Notes: a model not told the origin generated them from the letters alone. A stretch of DNA of 64,000 bases from Phoronis australis (GCA_002633005.1 NMRA01000184.1:691407-755406), one strand, 5' to 3'. Positions 10,104 to 20,871 are shown, counted from the stretch's first letter. Program-made: numbers and translations.

Positions 10104-12480
10104 ATGAAGTTGGCCGTTGCTCTTGCAGTTTTCGTTGCGTTTGTCATCTGCATCGAAGCCACACGTCGTGGCGGAAGACGTCCCAACTTTCCTTCATGCG
10201 TTGAGTCAGCTAGCGCCTGCAACGAAAGCAAGTAGATTTCCGGTTTTCCCTTTTCAAATAGGTTCGAGCACTTGGGGAATACGTACTTGTCGTTGAAACG
10301 AAATACTGAATCAAACCATCTTCAGAGTAGTTTGTTGATGTCATCATTACACTTCACGTGCTCATTAACATACTCATTACGTAGGCCTAGCTATGTTCCA
10401 AGTCACTTCATGTAAAACAGGGCACCTATTTAATTGGTCACTACATCTTGCTTAGTTTCCTCTTGCTATGTATGAGCACTTTTGTCTTCCAGATTCGTGT
10501 TGTGTTCCGATTCCAGAACGCTATCAGAGCATCATAGGTTACGCCAAAGCCTGCTTGCCAAAGACAGAGCGTCGTTGTGCCGACTCTTGTCAATGTCCCG
10601 AAGGTATTGTGTCCAAGGGAGTGGCTGATGCATGTAGCTATTCTTAAGAATAGGTGGAACGTTTTTAGTCATTTTTTATATGCGCGTGCATGTAATGAGG
10701 CCTATCTACCTACATATGACTACCTGAATTAAGTTACTAACAGCTATATCCGGAATTAGGAGCATGCATAACTTTAGCAAAAACAAAGGAGTAACCTTGT
10801 ACGCTCGCGCGCGCGCACACACGCACACACACACAAACACTCACGCACAGGGGCGTCCTGCGTCTGCCTCTCCATTTTATTGGCCGCTTGATGGAATTTT
10901 CTTGAAATTTTACACTTTGCAGTCATGATGTTTATAACATGGAGTGAGCGCACTGGTACGTTTACTAATCTGCACCAGCTCTCACCCTCCGGGACAATTT
11001 TAGTTTTTCGCTTCAACTTCTATAAGTACTTAGTTCATTGATTGATTTCTTCATTGACTGATTTTCCTGAAATTTGACAAATGTGTTTTTATCCAGGAGG
11101 TGATGACACCGGTCCGTTTTCGACGACTCCGACGTGTTGTGCAGTGTTATTATTTTATGTCTACTTAAATAATTATTTCGCTATGGTCGACAGTACAAGT
11201 TTCGGAAAGAGTCTCATCACTTTTTCAGAAAAAACACTGGTAGCGTTTTGTTTTTCCAAGAGCCACCAAAAGGTTACTTTCGGAAATCACCGTATCTTTA
11301 CTATCATGACATTACTAAATGGGTCAAGTGGCAAATCAACGATTTGTGACTATTTTCCGAAAGTAATTGCAGAATTACTGCTTGCCTGAGAAAATGATTT
11401 ATGCGTTAGAAAGAGCTCCCCTTTGTTAACAGGGTGTAGTCAATTTCTTTTTTCTCATGTCGCACATTAATGGCGTAATCGTGGTTTGAAAATGTTGTCG
11501 CTATTAAAAATTTCCAAACTCACACATGATGTATAAATGGTGCTGAAATCAAATATATTCTCATGTACGCTTCAGCAACTGGGAGTCTTCGACGAATATA
11601 CCGTCCTTCTTTCATGGGGCTTGTAGGTGGCGCTGAACACCTGTCCACCAAAGACCTGTTCGCCGTCTGGCGACAGTAAATAGCGGTAGACATAAAAATT
11701 TGACGCTATCGGAAATGCCTAAGAAACGGTGTCTTTTTGGTGGTAAACCACGTCATATTTATTGCACGTTAATATTAAATTGAAGACATTTTTACATGCA
11801 GATATTCCAAGCCTCACTGCGCCAATAGGCGATTTAAAATTCAGCTTTTTGTCTACTTTAATGAAGTGTTTCGCTAATTGAGGATATTGGCCCATGGCCT
11901 ACTACCAATACTACTTTTAGCACTGCTACTAGTAGTACTACTTCTCGAAGTACTACTTTTAAGCACTAGTGACAACATTTATCAATGTCAATCATAATCG
12001 TAACAACACGGTAAAGGAATATTGTATAGGCACTTTAAATAACAAACGTTTCACTTTGGTTTGGTCTTACAGGAGACAAACGCGGCTATTTCCCGAGCCC
12101 TCTACCGTAGGGGCTCTTTTAGTGTGAAAGGACATAAAACTTCGACCAACAAAAAAGTACTTATTACTTCTTTCATCCCATTCTAGCCTGCTGGAGCTCC
12201 CTCGTTCAAACATCATTTCTTACGTTTGTGTATTATTTAAGGCGTACTGCATTTGACGACTCCCATTGTTTGCAAGTCATCAAACTAGTGAAATGGACCT
12301 TTGAAGGAATTTATGGTGTTCGTGATTTCAGGTAAATTCTGTTGGATGAAGGAAGGACGCCGTGGCGGGAGGAGACGCGGACATGGTGCCGCCAGACGTC
12401 CCAGACAGTTCCCTGGTAAATGCAAGTTGCCAGGACAAGAAAGAGGTTCGGGCTCTTGGCTCGGACAGGCACCGGAGTAA
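10104..12480 (+). CDS. Secreted Cys/Arg-rich peptide, prokineticin/colipase-like cysteine spacing (3 exons)
   Basis: Reconstructed from splice sites: coding exons 10104-10227, 10493-10603 and 12332-12480 give a 127-residue protein ending in TAA. Junctions are phase 1. Intron 1 uses a GC donor (GAAA|GCAAGTAG) with acceptor TTGTCTTCCAG; intron 2 is GT-AG (GAAG|GTATTG to TGATTTCAG). A further acceptor at 10061 implies a spliced 5' UTR. Residues 1-19 form a signal peptide ending IEA. The mature part has ten cysteines (32, 39, 44, 45, 62, 70, 74, 76, 82, 109) spaced C-x6-C-x4-CC-x16-C-x7-C-x3-C-x-C-x5-C-x26-C, close to the prokineticin/astakine/colipase/Dickkopf-C pattern (seen: spacing; inferred: fold). 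Basic TRRGGRR follows the signal, and a second Arg/Gly-rich run lies in the 82-109 loop. A signalling ligand or a cationic defence peptide is possible. The plain GT donor at 10232 would throw exon 2 out of its cysteine-rich frame. Confidence 0.6.
10799..10842. repeat. CG/CA dinucleotide repeat
   Basis: A run of GCGCGCGCGCACACACG followed by CACACACACAAACACTCACGC inside intron 2 of the secreted peptide gene. It is followed at 10.85-11.1 kb by one diverged unit of the 150 bp repeat family. Confidence 0.85.
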
Positions 12481-13960
12481 AACCACGTGACAATTTTAAG
12501 GTTGCGTTTAACACGAGAGAGCGCATGCGTCGTCACCGGAAGGATTATCCTGAAGGTTACATTAAATTCTTGTATTGTAGGAAATCAAACGTAAAAAGCT
12601 AAAGCATATTACACGTGTTCTCATTTTCAGTATTTTTTTATCTTTCTTTATAAATTAGTTGCGTGTGTGAATTATAGTTACTATAACATAACACATCGTT
12701 TGTCTATGTTGCATGTCTGCTTGTTTTGAAATATATCGCCGGGAGTAACCTTACATTGAGTTTTCTCTTGTTTCATTCCGTTTTCTTCTCCTTACGACAT
12801 GAAAAATGACTGATAACGTCAATAGTTCTTTCTCGCAATTCCTCTTGACCGTATAGCAATTGCTCTCTGACGCATAAAGTTTTTATTGGTCTGTCTGCCA
12901 AAACCGGGAGCTTTTCATACAGCTCTTTTTGACTTGCATGGGAACGAAAGTCGTGTTTCGTTTAAGGTTTTTGACCCACGTTGTTTTGTAGAGAAACCTG
13001 GTTTGGAATTCGGTTTTAGCTCGCTGATATAAAGAAGAAAACATCTCTATTGATAACAGGCAAGAAAATTGCCTAACGAATGAACTCAGGCAGCTTATTC
13101 GTTATTGTGTTAAAACCGAAGATTTCAAGGGTATTGATCAGTTTTATATTTTAAATGTTTTGTTTAAAAAACCAAAACGATACTTTCAGAACATTCATTT
13201 ATTGGCGAGTATAAACGTTTTGCTACAGGGTTGAAGAGAAGACTAAGTTATCAAAAATTTTCTGACCTGCTTGTATAAAAAAGGGAATTAGATTGCACCG
13301 AACCGGGTACACTTAGGGTTATAAGTAGCCAACCATTAAGCTATCAAATTTCACTTCGTCGAAAATTTTTACTCAGTTAGTTCCCAACTGGAATGAAATC
13401 GTCGATCAGAAGGCATTGTTCTTATTTATTGATAGATTTTGCAAAGATTTGTTTTCAATTAAACTCTACATTTCATAAGATGTGAATTTGGGAACTGTTA
13501 TACATAAAAGTAAACTACGAAAACGTTATACAGAAAGTTCCAAACTCAATGTACTGACATCTGTTACGGACGCTTTAGCTGTAAAGCAAACAAAAAATGA
13601 CAAATCATCTGGTCCCCCACGGCTTTTCAAGTAAGTTTTATAAGTTTTTCTTGCAAGAAATTTCCTTCATTCGTTTAATAATAGCTTTGGTTAAACGAAC
13701 TTTAGCACTTAACTTAAACCAAGGTAACTAATGTCGAGAGTATATCATCCACATAGTGCCCTATTTTACTATCTAACAACAGCTAAAAAATTGAGAATTG
13801 ACCTATCGCCAGGATTTTGGCTGACTGCTAACTGGCCAATCAGAACGCAGCAGTCTTGACACACCTTCGTCTGCGTTTCGAAGCCGCCATTTTACCCGAC
13901 AAATAACACGTTGTGGGGGTAAAGTTTATGCTAATCTATAGCTCAAGAAATTGTACGATC
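12481..13960. other. No gene seen; contains one short dispersed repeat
   Basis: 3' flank of the secreted peptide gene, with weak polyadenylation-like signals such as ATTAAA near 12560. The segment 13165-13270 (phrase TTTATTGGCGAGTATAAA...GGGTTGAA) recurs, diverged, at 34395-34490, so it is a dispersed repeat. No coding exon is apparent. Confidence 0.5.
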
Positions 13961-13966
13961 AGAATA

Positions 13967-14122
13967 ATGAAACAGTGTTGCTATGGCGTGTGTAATTCCG
14001 ACAGCCATTATGCAGCTCGATAAGAATATTCCGTAACTTTTTAGGTATTCCCTAAGCCTAAAAGTGAATTCGAAATGTGTGAACGACAGACTATCTCTGT
14101 ATACGGCCACACGAGTAACTGA
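13967..14122 (+). pseudogene. Decayed THAP-type zinc finger
   Basis: From ATG at 13967 the frame reads MKQCCYGVCNSDSHYAAR, then a stop, a short stretch, a second stop, then VFPKPKSEFEMC. The C-x4-C start, the NSDSRY-like stretch and the FPKPK motif are those of a THAP C2CH zinc finger. THAP domains are DNA-binding and common in transposases (P element, Kolobok and relatives). The two in-frame stops (TAA, TAG) and the lost tryptophan mark it as a relic, probably of a DNA transposon. A CCAAT box (GGCCAATCAG, about 13833) and GCCGCCATTTT sit upstream. The sequence on to about 15.0 kb may include the rest of the same element, but I could not recognise it. Confidence 0.5.
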
Positions 14123-15131
14123 ACTTGACAATGTTGTTGCTTGATTACTCGAAGGTTAAATACGAACATCTTTGTTCCAAGATACTTACTTTTCATTTTG
14201 GTGGCTATAGTATTCTCTTATCTGATTTTGACTCAGGAGTTTCACTCGTCTAACCGCCTTTGTCTCGACACTTGCTGAATCCCAGCATTAGCCCTAGCGG
14301 TAGTCCCCGGAATTGTTGTTTAACATTTTTCATTTCTTCCGAATGGACATCATTTTGTTTCGTAGCTAAAGCAAAGATGGCTAAAGTGAGGTACATTTTT
14401 GTTATTACACCTGTAGGCCGGCGTTCACCTCAACTTCTCTCAAAATTGGCAGATTCGATCGGCACAGGAGGGGCACTGGATCACTGCTGACACGAAAAAT
14501 TAGAGCATTTAAATTATTTTTTGTCGAGAACCTCTAGTATACATTTCGCCTGTAGTGTTAGAAAGAGCTCATTTTGTAGTTGTTCAAACATGATACTTGG
14601 ATTTATGAAGCTTTAAAAAAGAATTTGAGTTCTTTTGTACTTAAAATACCCACATTCTGCTAATACACCGGACTTGTCATCTTTTGTAACCATACCATAG
14701 CTTAGTGATCATGCTACGTTTAAAAGTAACTGAAAGCTACCTTTCCGCAATGAAACTGGCGGGGGTGATGCTGCAGCTTGTCAAGTGGTGTGTAAAATTG
14801 CTCTCAACAGTACATCAATTTTTTTGCAAACGAACGTACAGGAGCAGGCAGAAAATTGCAGAGAGGGGAAATTTGTGTCAGAGACTTTGGTGAACGTGTT
14901 TTGAGGTTTTAGATACTTTCACCAGATAGAGAAAGTTTTCTGTTTGTAGTGGGGCTTGTCCTCCTATGACTGATATCGCTGTGTTCAGTGGCAACTCATT
15001 GACCAACATTACTGCTATCTGAACTAGACCCCTGCTGTTGGTGGTAAAAGGTCAACATTCAAAACCACCATGGATGACTGAAAGGAATCTAGGTTAGTCA
15101 CTCAGTCCCTTGCTGTGTGTTATACTGGTCA

Positions 15132-15740
15132 AGATGGATGCAAAACAGTTAGAGGAAAGAATTGCTAAACTCGATGAGAGAATGCAAAATCTGTGAAACT
15201 TATCATCAAGGAGGAGGTTTTGAAGTTGAATGAAGAACTGGTCAAGCTTAAAAGGGAAAATGAGATCTTGAAGGAAAAGGTGAATTCTCTTGAGCAGTGT
15301 TCAAGAAGGAATAGTCTACGCATCTATGGTTTGAAAGAAGAGGAATCTAAAGTATGTATTCAAACAGTGACAGAGTTTTTGGAAAAATCTCTTAAAGTAA
15401 AAGTTAAACCTGCATAGACTGACCGTGCGCACCGAATTGGGAAACTCAAAACTACAGGTAGAGTGTCAAGACATTCTGTCCAATCAACAACTCCGAGACC
15501 AATGATTGTGAAATTTATTTCTTATCAAACTAGATAAAACGTGTTTAAACAGAAGAGGGTTCTAAAAGATACGGGCTATTATATTTTAGAAGACCTAACA
15601 TCGCTAAACTAGAATTTACTCATGTCTGCATTCAAGAATGATAAAGTCAAAAGTAGGGGGTCCAGCGATGGCAGGATCTATGTACAGTTGACAAACGGAA
15701 CTATAAAGGTGATAAAGGGTACGGAAGATATTTAATTTGC
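15132..15740 (+). pseudogene. LINE ORF1-like protein (coiled coil plus RRM-like), broken
   Basis: Begins MDAKQLEERIAKLDER, then shifts frame into a heptad-rich coiled coil (15193 onward) and the SRRNSLRIYGLKEEE phrase typical of L1-type ORF1 proteins. After a stop at 15415 the conserved C-terminal phrases can still be read: DRAHRIGK, IVKFISY, VLKDTGYYILEDLT and DGRIYVQLTNG. This is an L1-like nucleic-acid chaperone that binds the element RNA. A frameshift and several stops show it is not functional. It sits directly upstream of the matching ORF2 relic. Confidence 0.75.
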
Positions 15741-15883
15741 GACTTCTAATGGCTAGCCAGAGGGCGAAGACGGACCGAACGAGATGGACTGGAATTCTTT
15801 CAGTTGTATATATTTTTTGTTTCGTAGGTGTGAGTGTGTCGGAGTGAATGGTTTCTATATTCACGTGATCACTGTTCATTTTT

Positions 15884-17672
15884 TTGTTGGAAGGTTTTGT
15901 AGTGGTTTATCTAATTATATGTTTTGTGGTTTCCCAATTGATGACAATGGTTAGCTTAAACTTAATATCATTAAATTGCAGGGGTTTAAATCGTGAATTG
16001 AAAAGGCAGCATTTGTTTTCTTTTTTGAGGAAGGAGGGGGTTGATATTGCCTTTTTACAAGAAACATACAGTACAATAACTAACATTAATAAATGGGGAC
16101 ATGAGTGGGGAAGTAGAATCTATGCTGCTCATGGGTCAGAGCACAGCAGGGGTGTTGCCATCATGTTTAACAACAATTTAAATGTTACAGTTAAAAGATG
16201 TATCGAAGATCCTGATGGTCGTTATTTGTGCATTGACGCAGATGTGGATGATTATAATTATATTTTCATAGACGTTTATTTTCCAAATGAAAATAGATCT
16301 CAATTAATGTTTTTGGACAAGTTAAATAATACCTTCCAAAGATATGTAAATAACGATAATATTTTTGTGCTGGTGATTTTAATTGCCCATCAGGAAAAAT
16401 TGATAAACAAGGAATAAGAGATACTAGAGATAAACAAACAGTCATTGTAAGCTTAAATGTTTTGCAGAGTCTTTCCATCTATTGTTTGGAGATTTCAGAA
16501 TCCAGACAAAAAACAATATACATGGCATAATAATTCCTACAGATTACAAAGCAGAATTGACTACTGGTTGGTTTCAAAGAACCTCAAAGATCACATCAAT
16601 TATTTCATTAAAAGTTTTTCGGATCACTCGGTAGTCAAACTTCATTGCTCACTTAAAGATTCTATACCGAGAGGGCATGGATTATGGAAAATTAATAATA
16701 GTCTTTTCGAAGATTAAGAATATGTAACTAACTTAAAAAGAATTATAAATACCTGTGTTGAAGAGTATGTTTATCTACGTAATAAACATACCAAATGGGA
16801 AATGGTTAAAATGAAAATAAGGGAATATACTATGAGACACTCGAAAAGAAAAAAGAAATTGGAAAATGCTGAGGAAGAGAAATTGTTTGAAATTATCAAC
16901 AACTTGACAGGAGAACTAAATGATGGTAGAAATGATGATGGAATTGTGCAGAATTTGGAAAGAGCAAAGTCCAATTTGCAACGTATACAAACTCATAGAG
17001 TACGTGGACGAATGTTAAGGAGTAAAGCCTAGTTAATTGAGGAAGGGGTGAATAGCCCAAATGTTTTTGCCTCATTGAAGAAAAGAAATTTTAAAAAAGT
17101 GTATAAGTATCCTTGAAAATAAAGATGGCCACTAGATAAGAGATCATGCTGAAATCAGGTCAGAATTGACTCATTATTACTCCTCTGTTTTCACAGATTG
17201 TCAAATGGAAACACCATCCACTATACCAAATCTTTTTAATGGCGCCAGAGATGTAGCATCCAGTGATTTTGAAGAACTGGATGAACCTTTAAGAGAGGGT
17301 GAATTTTATGAAGTTTTAAAAACTTGTAAAAATAAGTCTCCAGGAAATGACGGGCTAACTTACGAATTTTATATCAAATGTTTCTGGCATGAGGTTAAAA
17401 ACTCCTTACTTAAAGCTTTTGAATTTAGTTTTTCAGTGCGGGAATTATCTACGTCACAGAGGCAAGGAGCAATAAAGCTCCTACCCAAGTCAAAAGATGC
17501 GTTCGAGCTCCAGTCCTTGGATAATATCGCCAATATCGCTATTGAATACCGATTATAAATTACTTACAAAAGTTCTTACAGCCCGTATAAATAACATCAT
17601 GGGAAAACTGGTTCACCCAGGTCAAACAGCTGTTAAAGGACGATATATAGGATACAATATGCGTATCATTCA

Positions 17673-17675
<3 letters not shown>
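15884..17675 (+). pseudogene. L1/Tx1-like LINE ORF2, 5' part: endonuclease and start of reverse transcriptase
   Basis: The AP-type endonuclease starts near 15950 (ISLNCRGLN) with the LQET motif following. The AGDFNCP motif is readable only after a frame change near 16365, and DYWLVS and SDHS motifs lie in the frame at 16457-16717. The reverse transcriptase thumb/finger region continues through GEFYEVLKTCKNKSPGNDG (17300s) and KLVHPGQTAVKGRYIG (17610-17655), ending IIQDI at about 17675. At least four frame breaks are present. The clade call rests on gene order (ORF1, endonuclease, RT) and on these motifs. Continues after an 860 bp insertion at about 18560. Confidence 0.85.
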
Positions 17676-17709
<34 letters not shown>

Positions 17710-18560
17710 TTATTACATGTTCTCAGCCGTCATCCGCCTTATCTGGAGCCCTCGTGGATTTTGGAGAATTATCACCCTCGGGGCTAACGCCCCTCGGGCT
17801 AATGCCCCTCGGGCCATAATTCTCCAAAATCCACTCGGGCTCTAGTAAACGGGAGATAACGACTGAGAACATGTAATAATCTATTCATACTACATACTAA
17901 ACGAGAATCGATCTACCTTTTCTCGACTCTCCACGGCTTTGTAACTACTTTCTATGTCAGAGGCCGGGGTCGGAGGTCGTGACCTTTTAAGCAAAGCCGG
18001 GCTATTTTTGTCAAATAATGGTTTTACTCAAATCCAATTGAAAACTTAAATATAATAGAAATAAATTGAATTTATAAATTAAGGTTTACCAACTATTATA
18101 GCTTAAAACACGTTTTTTTCATGCTAAGCTTCGACCGGGAAATTATCGTCTTCTAAAGTAGGTCACCACAGATAACTGAATATAATTCTCAAGTCAAAGA
18201 TCCCGACGACACAATACCCGCATTCAAACTGGAGATCGGTGATTTACAAGTAAGAGGACATGAGAGAAAAATTTCACTGAATTAAGATATCATTTTTATG
18301 GAAATTATGTGGCTTATTTTTCGTAGCGTATAAGTACAGTACAATGCGGTTTTTTGAAAATGGGATTATTGCGCGTGCTCATTTAAGTATTCTATTTTCA
18401 CTCTTGATGACGTCAGTCGCTGCGTGGTGTAGTGGTAAAGTCGGCGACAAGCAACTCCAAGGTTCGACTCCGTCATCAGTTTCCCGCCAAAACGTTATCT
18501 CACTAGTGAGATAACTTTATGGCTTATTACACGGATGTATCTGCCATTTGACGCTAATAT
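17676..18560. mobile_element. Fold-back/tRNA-like insertion inside the LINE reverse transcriptase
   Basis: The LINE protein stops at IIQDI and resumes at SYTNVTDGQGHILFLDF, so everything between is inserted. It starts with about 15 TA units, then a long hairpin: ATTATTACATGTTCTCAG (about 17709) pairs with CTGAGAACATGTAATAAT (about 17861), and TGGATTTTGGAGAATTAT with ATAATTCTCCAAAATCCA inside it. The loop has three CCCTCGGGxTAAxG units. Further on are a tRNA-like A box (TGGTGTAGTGG, 18425-18435) and B box (GGTTCGACTCC, 18461-18471), and a perfect 22 bp palindrome centred on CACTAGTG (18494-18515). Confidence 0.65.
18419..18480 (+). ncRNA. tRNA-derived SINE-like head (not a functional tRNA)
   Basis: A-box TGGTGTAGTGG and B-box GGTTCGACTCC are both perfect polymerase III internal promoter matches, 25 bases apart. 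The spacing is too short for a full cloverleaf, and I cannot pair an acceptor stem. It is most likely a tRNA-derived SINE fragment within the insertion. Confidence 0.5.
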
Positions 18561-19238
18561 TGTGGTATAAAATTTCTTATACAAATGTTACTGATGGTCA
18601 AGGACACATTTTATTTTTGGACTTTTGCAAGGCGTATGATACAATAAAATGGGACTTTATTTTTCAAGCTTTGATAGCTTTTAATTTTGGACAGGGTTTT
18701 ACACGATGGGTAGAAATAATCTATAACAAACCAACAGCTTGTGTTGTCAATAATGGTTTTACAACAGGTTATTTTCGTAAGACAGGGTGATTCATTGTCA
18801 GGTCCATTATTTTGCCTAGTTGTTGGAGTTATGTCCAATTATATACGAAAGTGTAATTTAATTAAAGGCATAAGTGTTGAGAAAACTGAAGTTAAAATTC
18901 TCTAGTACGCAGATGACACTACCTTATTTCTTCATGACAAAAATTCTGGCATGAATTGTCTCAAATTTTTAGAATATTTTGGTTTACTCTCTGGTCTCCA
19001 GCTAAATATTAAGAAATGTGAATGGTTACATATTTGGGTCGAGAAAAAGTGTTGTGAACCACTTTATGGCTTCAAGTGGACTGGCAAACCAATCAAGAGT
19101 CTGGGAATATTTTTTAGTCATAACAAAAAAGAAAATGATTTCTTAAATCTTGAACACAAAATTAAGTCCTTTAAAAAGTCTCTTGATATCTGGAAAAGTC
19201 GCAATATTTCATTGTTAGGAAGGATCAATGAATTTTAA
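18561..19238 (+). pseudogene. L1/Tx1-like LINE ORF2, reverse transcriptase palm and connection
   Basis: RT motif A reads FLDFCKAYDTIKWDF (about 18617), motif B RQGDSLSGPLF (about 18785 after a frame change), and the catalytic YADDTTLF box lies at 18907-18930, just after an in-frame TAG. Downstream, GLLSGLQLNIKKCEW and KSLGIFFSHN are standard for L1-like connection regions. The element ends abruptly at LLGRINEF (19238), where sequence of a different LINE family takes over. Dead copy. Confidence 0.85.
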
Positions 19239-20225
19239 ACCAGAAAAAAGCGTTGACCTCACCTTCTCCAAATCTATTAATGCTCTCTTCCTTGTTGACC
19301 GTCTTATGACCTTAAACTTAATGATGAAATCATTCCTAGAAAATAGTCGCACAGACATCTGGGTATACTGTTAGATGAAAAACTCTCATTCACCCCTCAC
19401 GTTCGGGAGCTCGTACAAAAAACTCAGGAACTAATTAACCCACTTTTAAGCTTAAAAGCTTGTCTCTCGTCATCTGAATTCTACACATTTAAAAGTTTTG
19501 TTCAAGTCCTTTGTGCTTCCACACATTGATTATTGTGATATTATATATCAGTCTGCCAATACGGGTGCACTCCAACATTTGGAGAAGTTACAATATCAAG
19601 CCGCGTTACTCATAACCGGAGCTTACAGGGGATCCAATAGTGTTAAGGTTTTGATTAGTCTCAAGTGGCCCAAACTGTCTACTCGACGCAATCTTCACAT
19701 GACCACATTTGCTTTCAAGGTAATAAACAATGTCAACAACGTGTCTGTCAAAAAAATATTTGATCTATATATAAGACAAGGCCATCGTAGTGATTTGAGA
19801 TCCTCCACCCCATATGCAATTCCTCCGTCGTTCAGTCAGGCATTCAGAAGGTCTACAGTCATGATGTGCATCAACAACTGGAATTCTCTTCCAGTCTCTG
19901 TTAAGGAAAGCAACTCTTTTACGAGTATAAAAAATAATTTTAGAACTGTTTTTCATAATTTTGATAACTCAACACCCTTGACTCAATTCTCCCTTACCCG
20001 CGATAACGAAATAGCATTGTACAGATCAAGATGTGGCCTTTTCCTCAACTCTGACAAGTTCAGGCACAACTTTAGTAATGTATCTCCAAACTGTAAATGT
20101 GGTGACCATCAATCTTATCCTCATATTTTCTTCAAATGTCCCCTCATCGAATCCCTGAGAGACTCNTGATACAAGACAAATGCAGCATGACCAAAGCATT
20201 CGCCCAGACAAAAATCATATAAATT
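19239..20225 (+). pseudogene. 3' end of a second, different LINE (jockey/CR1-like C-terminus)
   Basis: Translation shows the phrases LGILLDEKLSFTPHV (frame-shifted, about 19355), then the frame 19498-20169 with HIDYCDIIYQ, LEKLQYQAALLITGA, NNWNSLPVSV and a terminal C-x-C-G...H-x4-CP finger (CKCGDHQSYPHIFFKCP). These belong to the post-RT region of jockey/CR1/I-type elements, not to the L1-like element upstream. The copy is 5' truncated at 19239, which is usual for LINE insertions. An ambiguous base (N) at 20166 lies near the end of the frame; the reading seems to continue for about 18 more codons to a stop near 20220. Confidence 0.7.
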
Positions 20226-20400
20226 GACCGAATTAAAGTGTATAATTGTCTATATCCTGACAATATATGTAATTGAGAGTGTTCACAGTGTCCAAAATGA
20301 ATTAGGCATACCCAAAACTATAACATTTGACCCCAAGATCGCTAAAATCGGTTGGGTAGATACTGATTTACAAGGAAAATCATTATCACGAACACTGGAC

Positions 20401-20435
20401 GGCGGCCATCTTGAAAAATGGCCGCCATCTTGGTT
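20401..20435. promoter_or_regulatory. YY1-like inverted motif GGCGGCCAT/ATGGCCGCC
   Basis: Perfect 9 bp arms (20401-20409 and 20418-20426) with an 8 bp loop. Each side contains GCCATCTT, the core of the YY1 consensus. It lies about 150-300 bases upstream of the heat-shock-element cluster and could be part of the same retroelement. Confidence 0.4.
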
Positions 20436-20585
20436 TTTCAGTTGGCTAGTCGGACAGATTTTTTAAGTATGCTATTATGAGTCATCATGGAAAATTTGGT
20501 GCTTGTATCATCATTTGCACAATTCTGGTGCATATTTGCACTTATCAGTAGTGATGATGTAATTTGTATACTACAGTATAGTGTG

Positions 20586-20740
20586 GAACTTTCTAGAAGA
20601 CTAGCATGACAGTGATTAATGCAGTCTGGAATATTCTAGAGACTAGTATATGTTTGTAGAATGATTGGGTAGGTTCCAGAAAGTTCTGGTATGTGCTTGA
20701 ATTGATGGAAAGTTCTAGAACAATGCATTAGGCTATAAAT
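20586..20740 (+). promoter_or_regulatory. Heat-shock element cluster and TATA box
   Basis: Three perfect three-unit heat-shock elements are visible: GAAnnTTCnnGAA at 20586-20598, TTCnnGAAnnTTC at 20674-20686, and GAAnnTTCnnGAA at 20708-20720. A fourth at 20629-20641 is perfect except for one base in its last unit (GAG). The TATA box CTATAAAT begins 13 bases after the last element. This density and position match animal hsp gene promoters, where HSF1 trimers bind such arrays. Confidence 0.75.
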
Positions 20741-20762
20741 ACACAAGCCCGGGTTTGTGTTA

Positions 20763-20871
20763 GTCAGTTGAGTCCAAGAAGATTACGTCAGTTGAGTCCA
20801 AGAAGATCAAGTCAGTTCAAGAGAAGATCAAGTCAGTTCAAGAGAAGATCAAGTCAGTTCAAGTAAGTCAA
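20763..20871 (+). repeat. Five tandem 21-24 bp units
   Basis: Units begin GTCAGTTGAGTCCAAGAAGA (two copies of 24 bp), then GTCAGTTCAAGAGAAGATCAA (two copies of 21 bp), then a partial copy. They start about 30 bases after the TATA box, so they would lie at the 5' end of the transcript. Confidence 0.85.

Noticed and set aside
15616-15879. 87-residue minus-strand frame
   Set aside because: Antisense to the decayed LINE ORF1 and intergenic spacer; no independent support.
20166-20166. Haplotype join at the first N
   Set aside because: Unlike 51828 and 61968, the sequence after it does not repeat upstream DNA, and the LINE frame seems to continue, so it looks like a simple ambiguous base.
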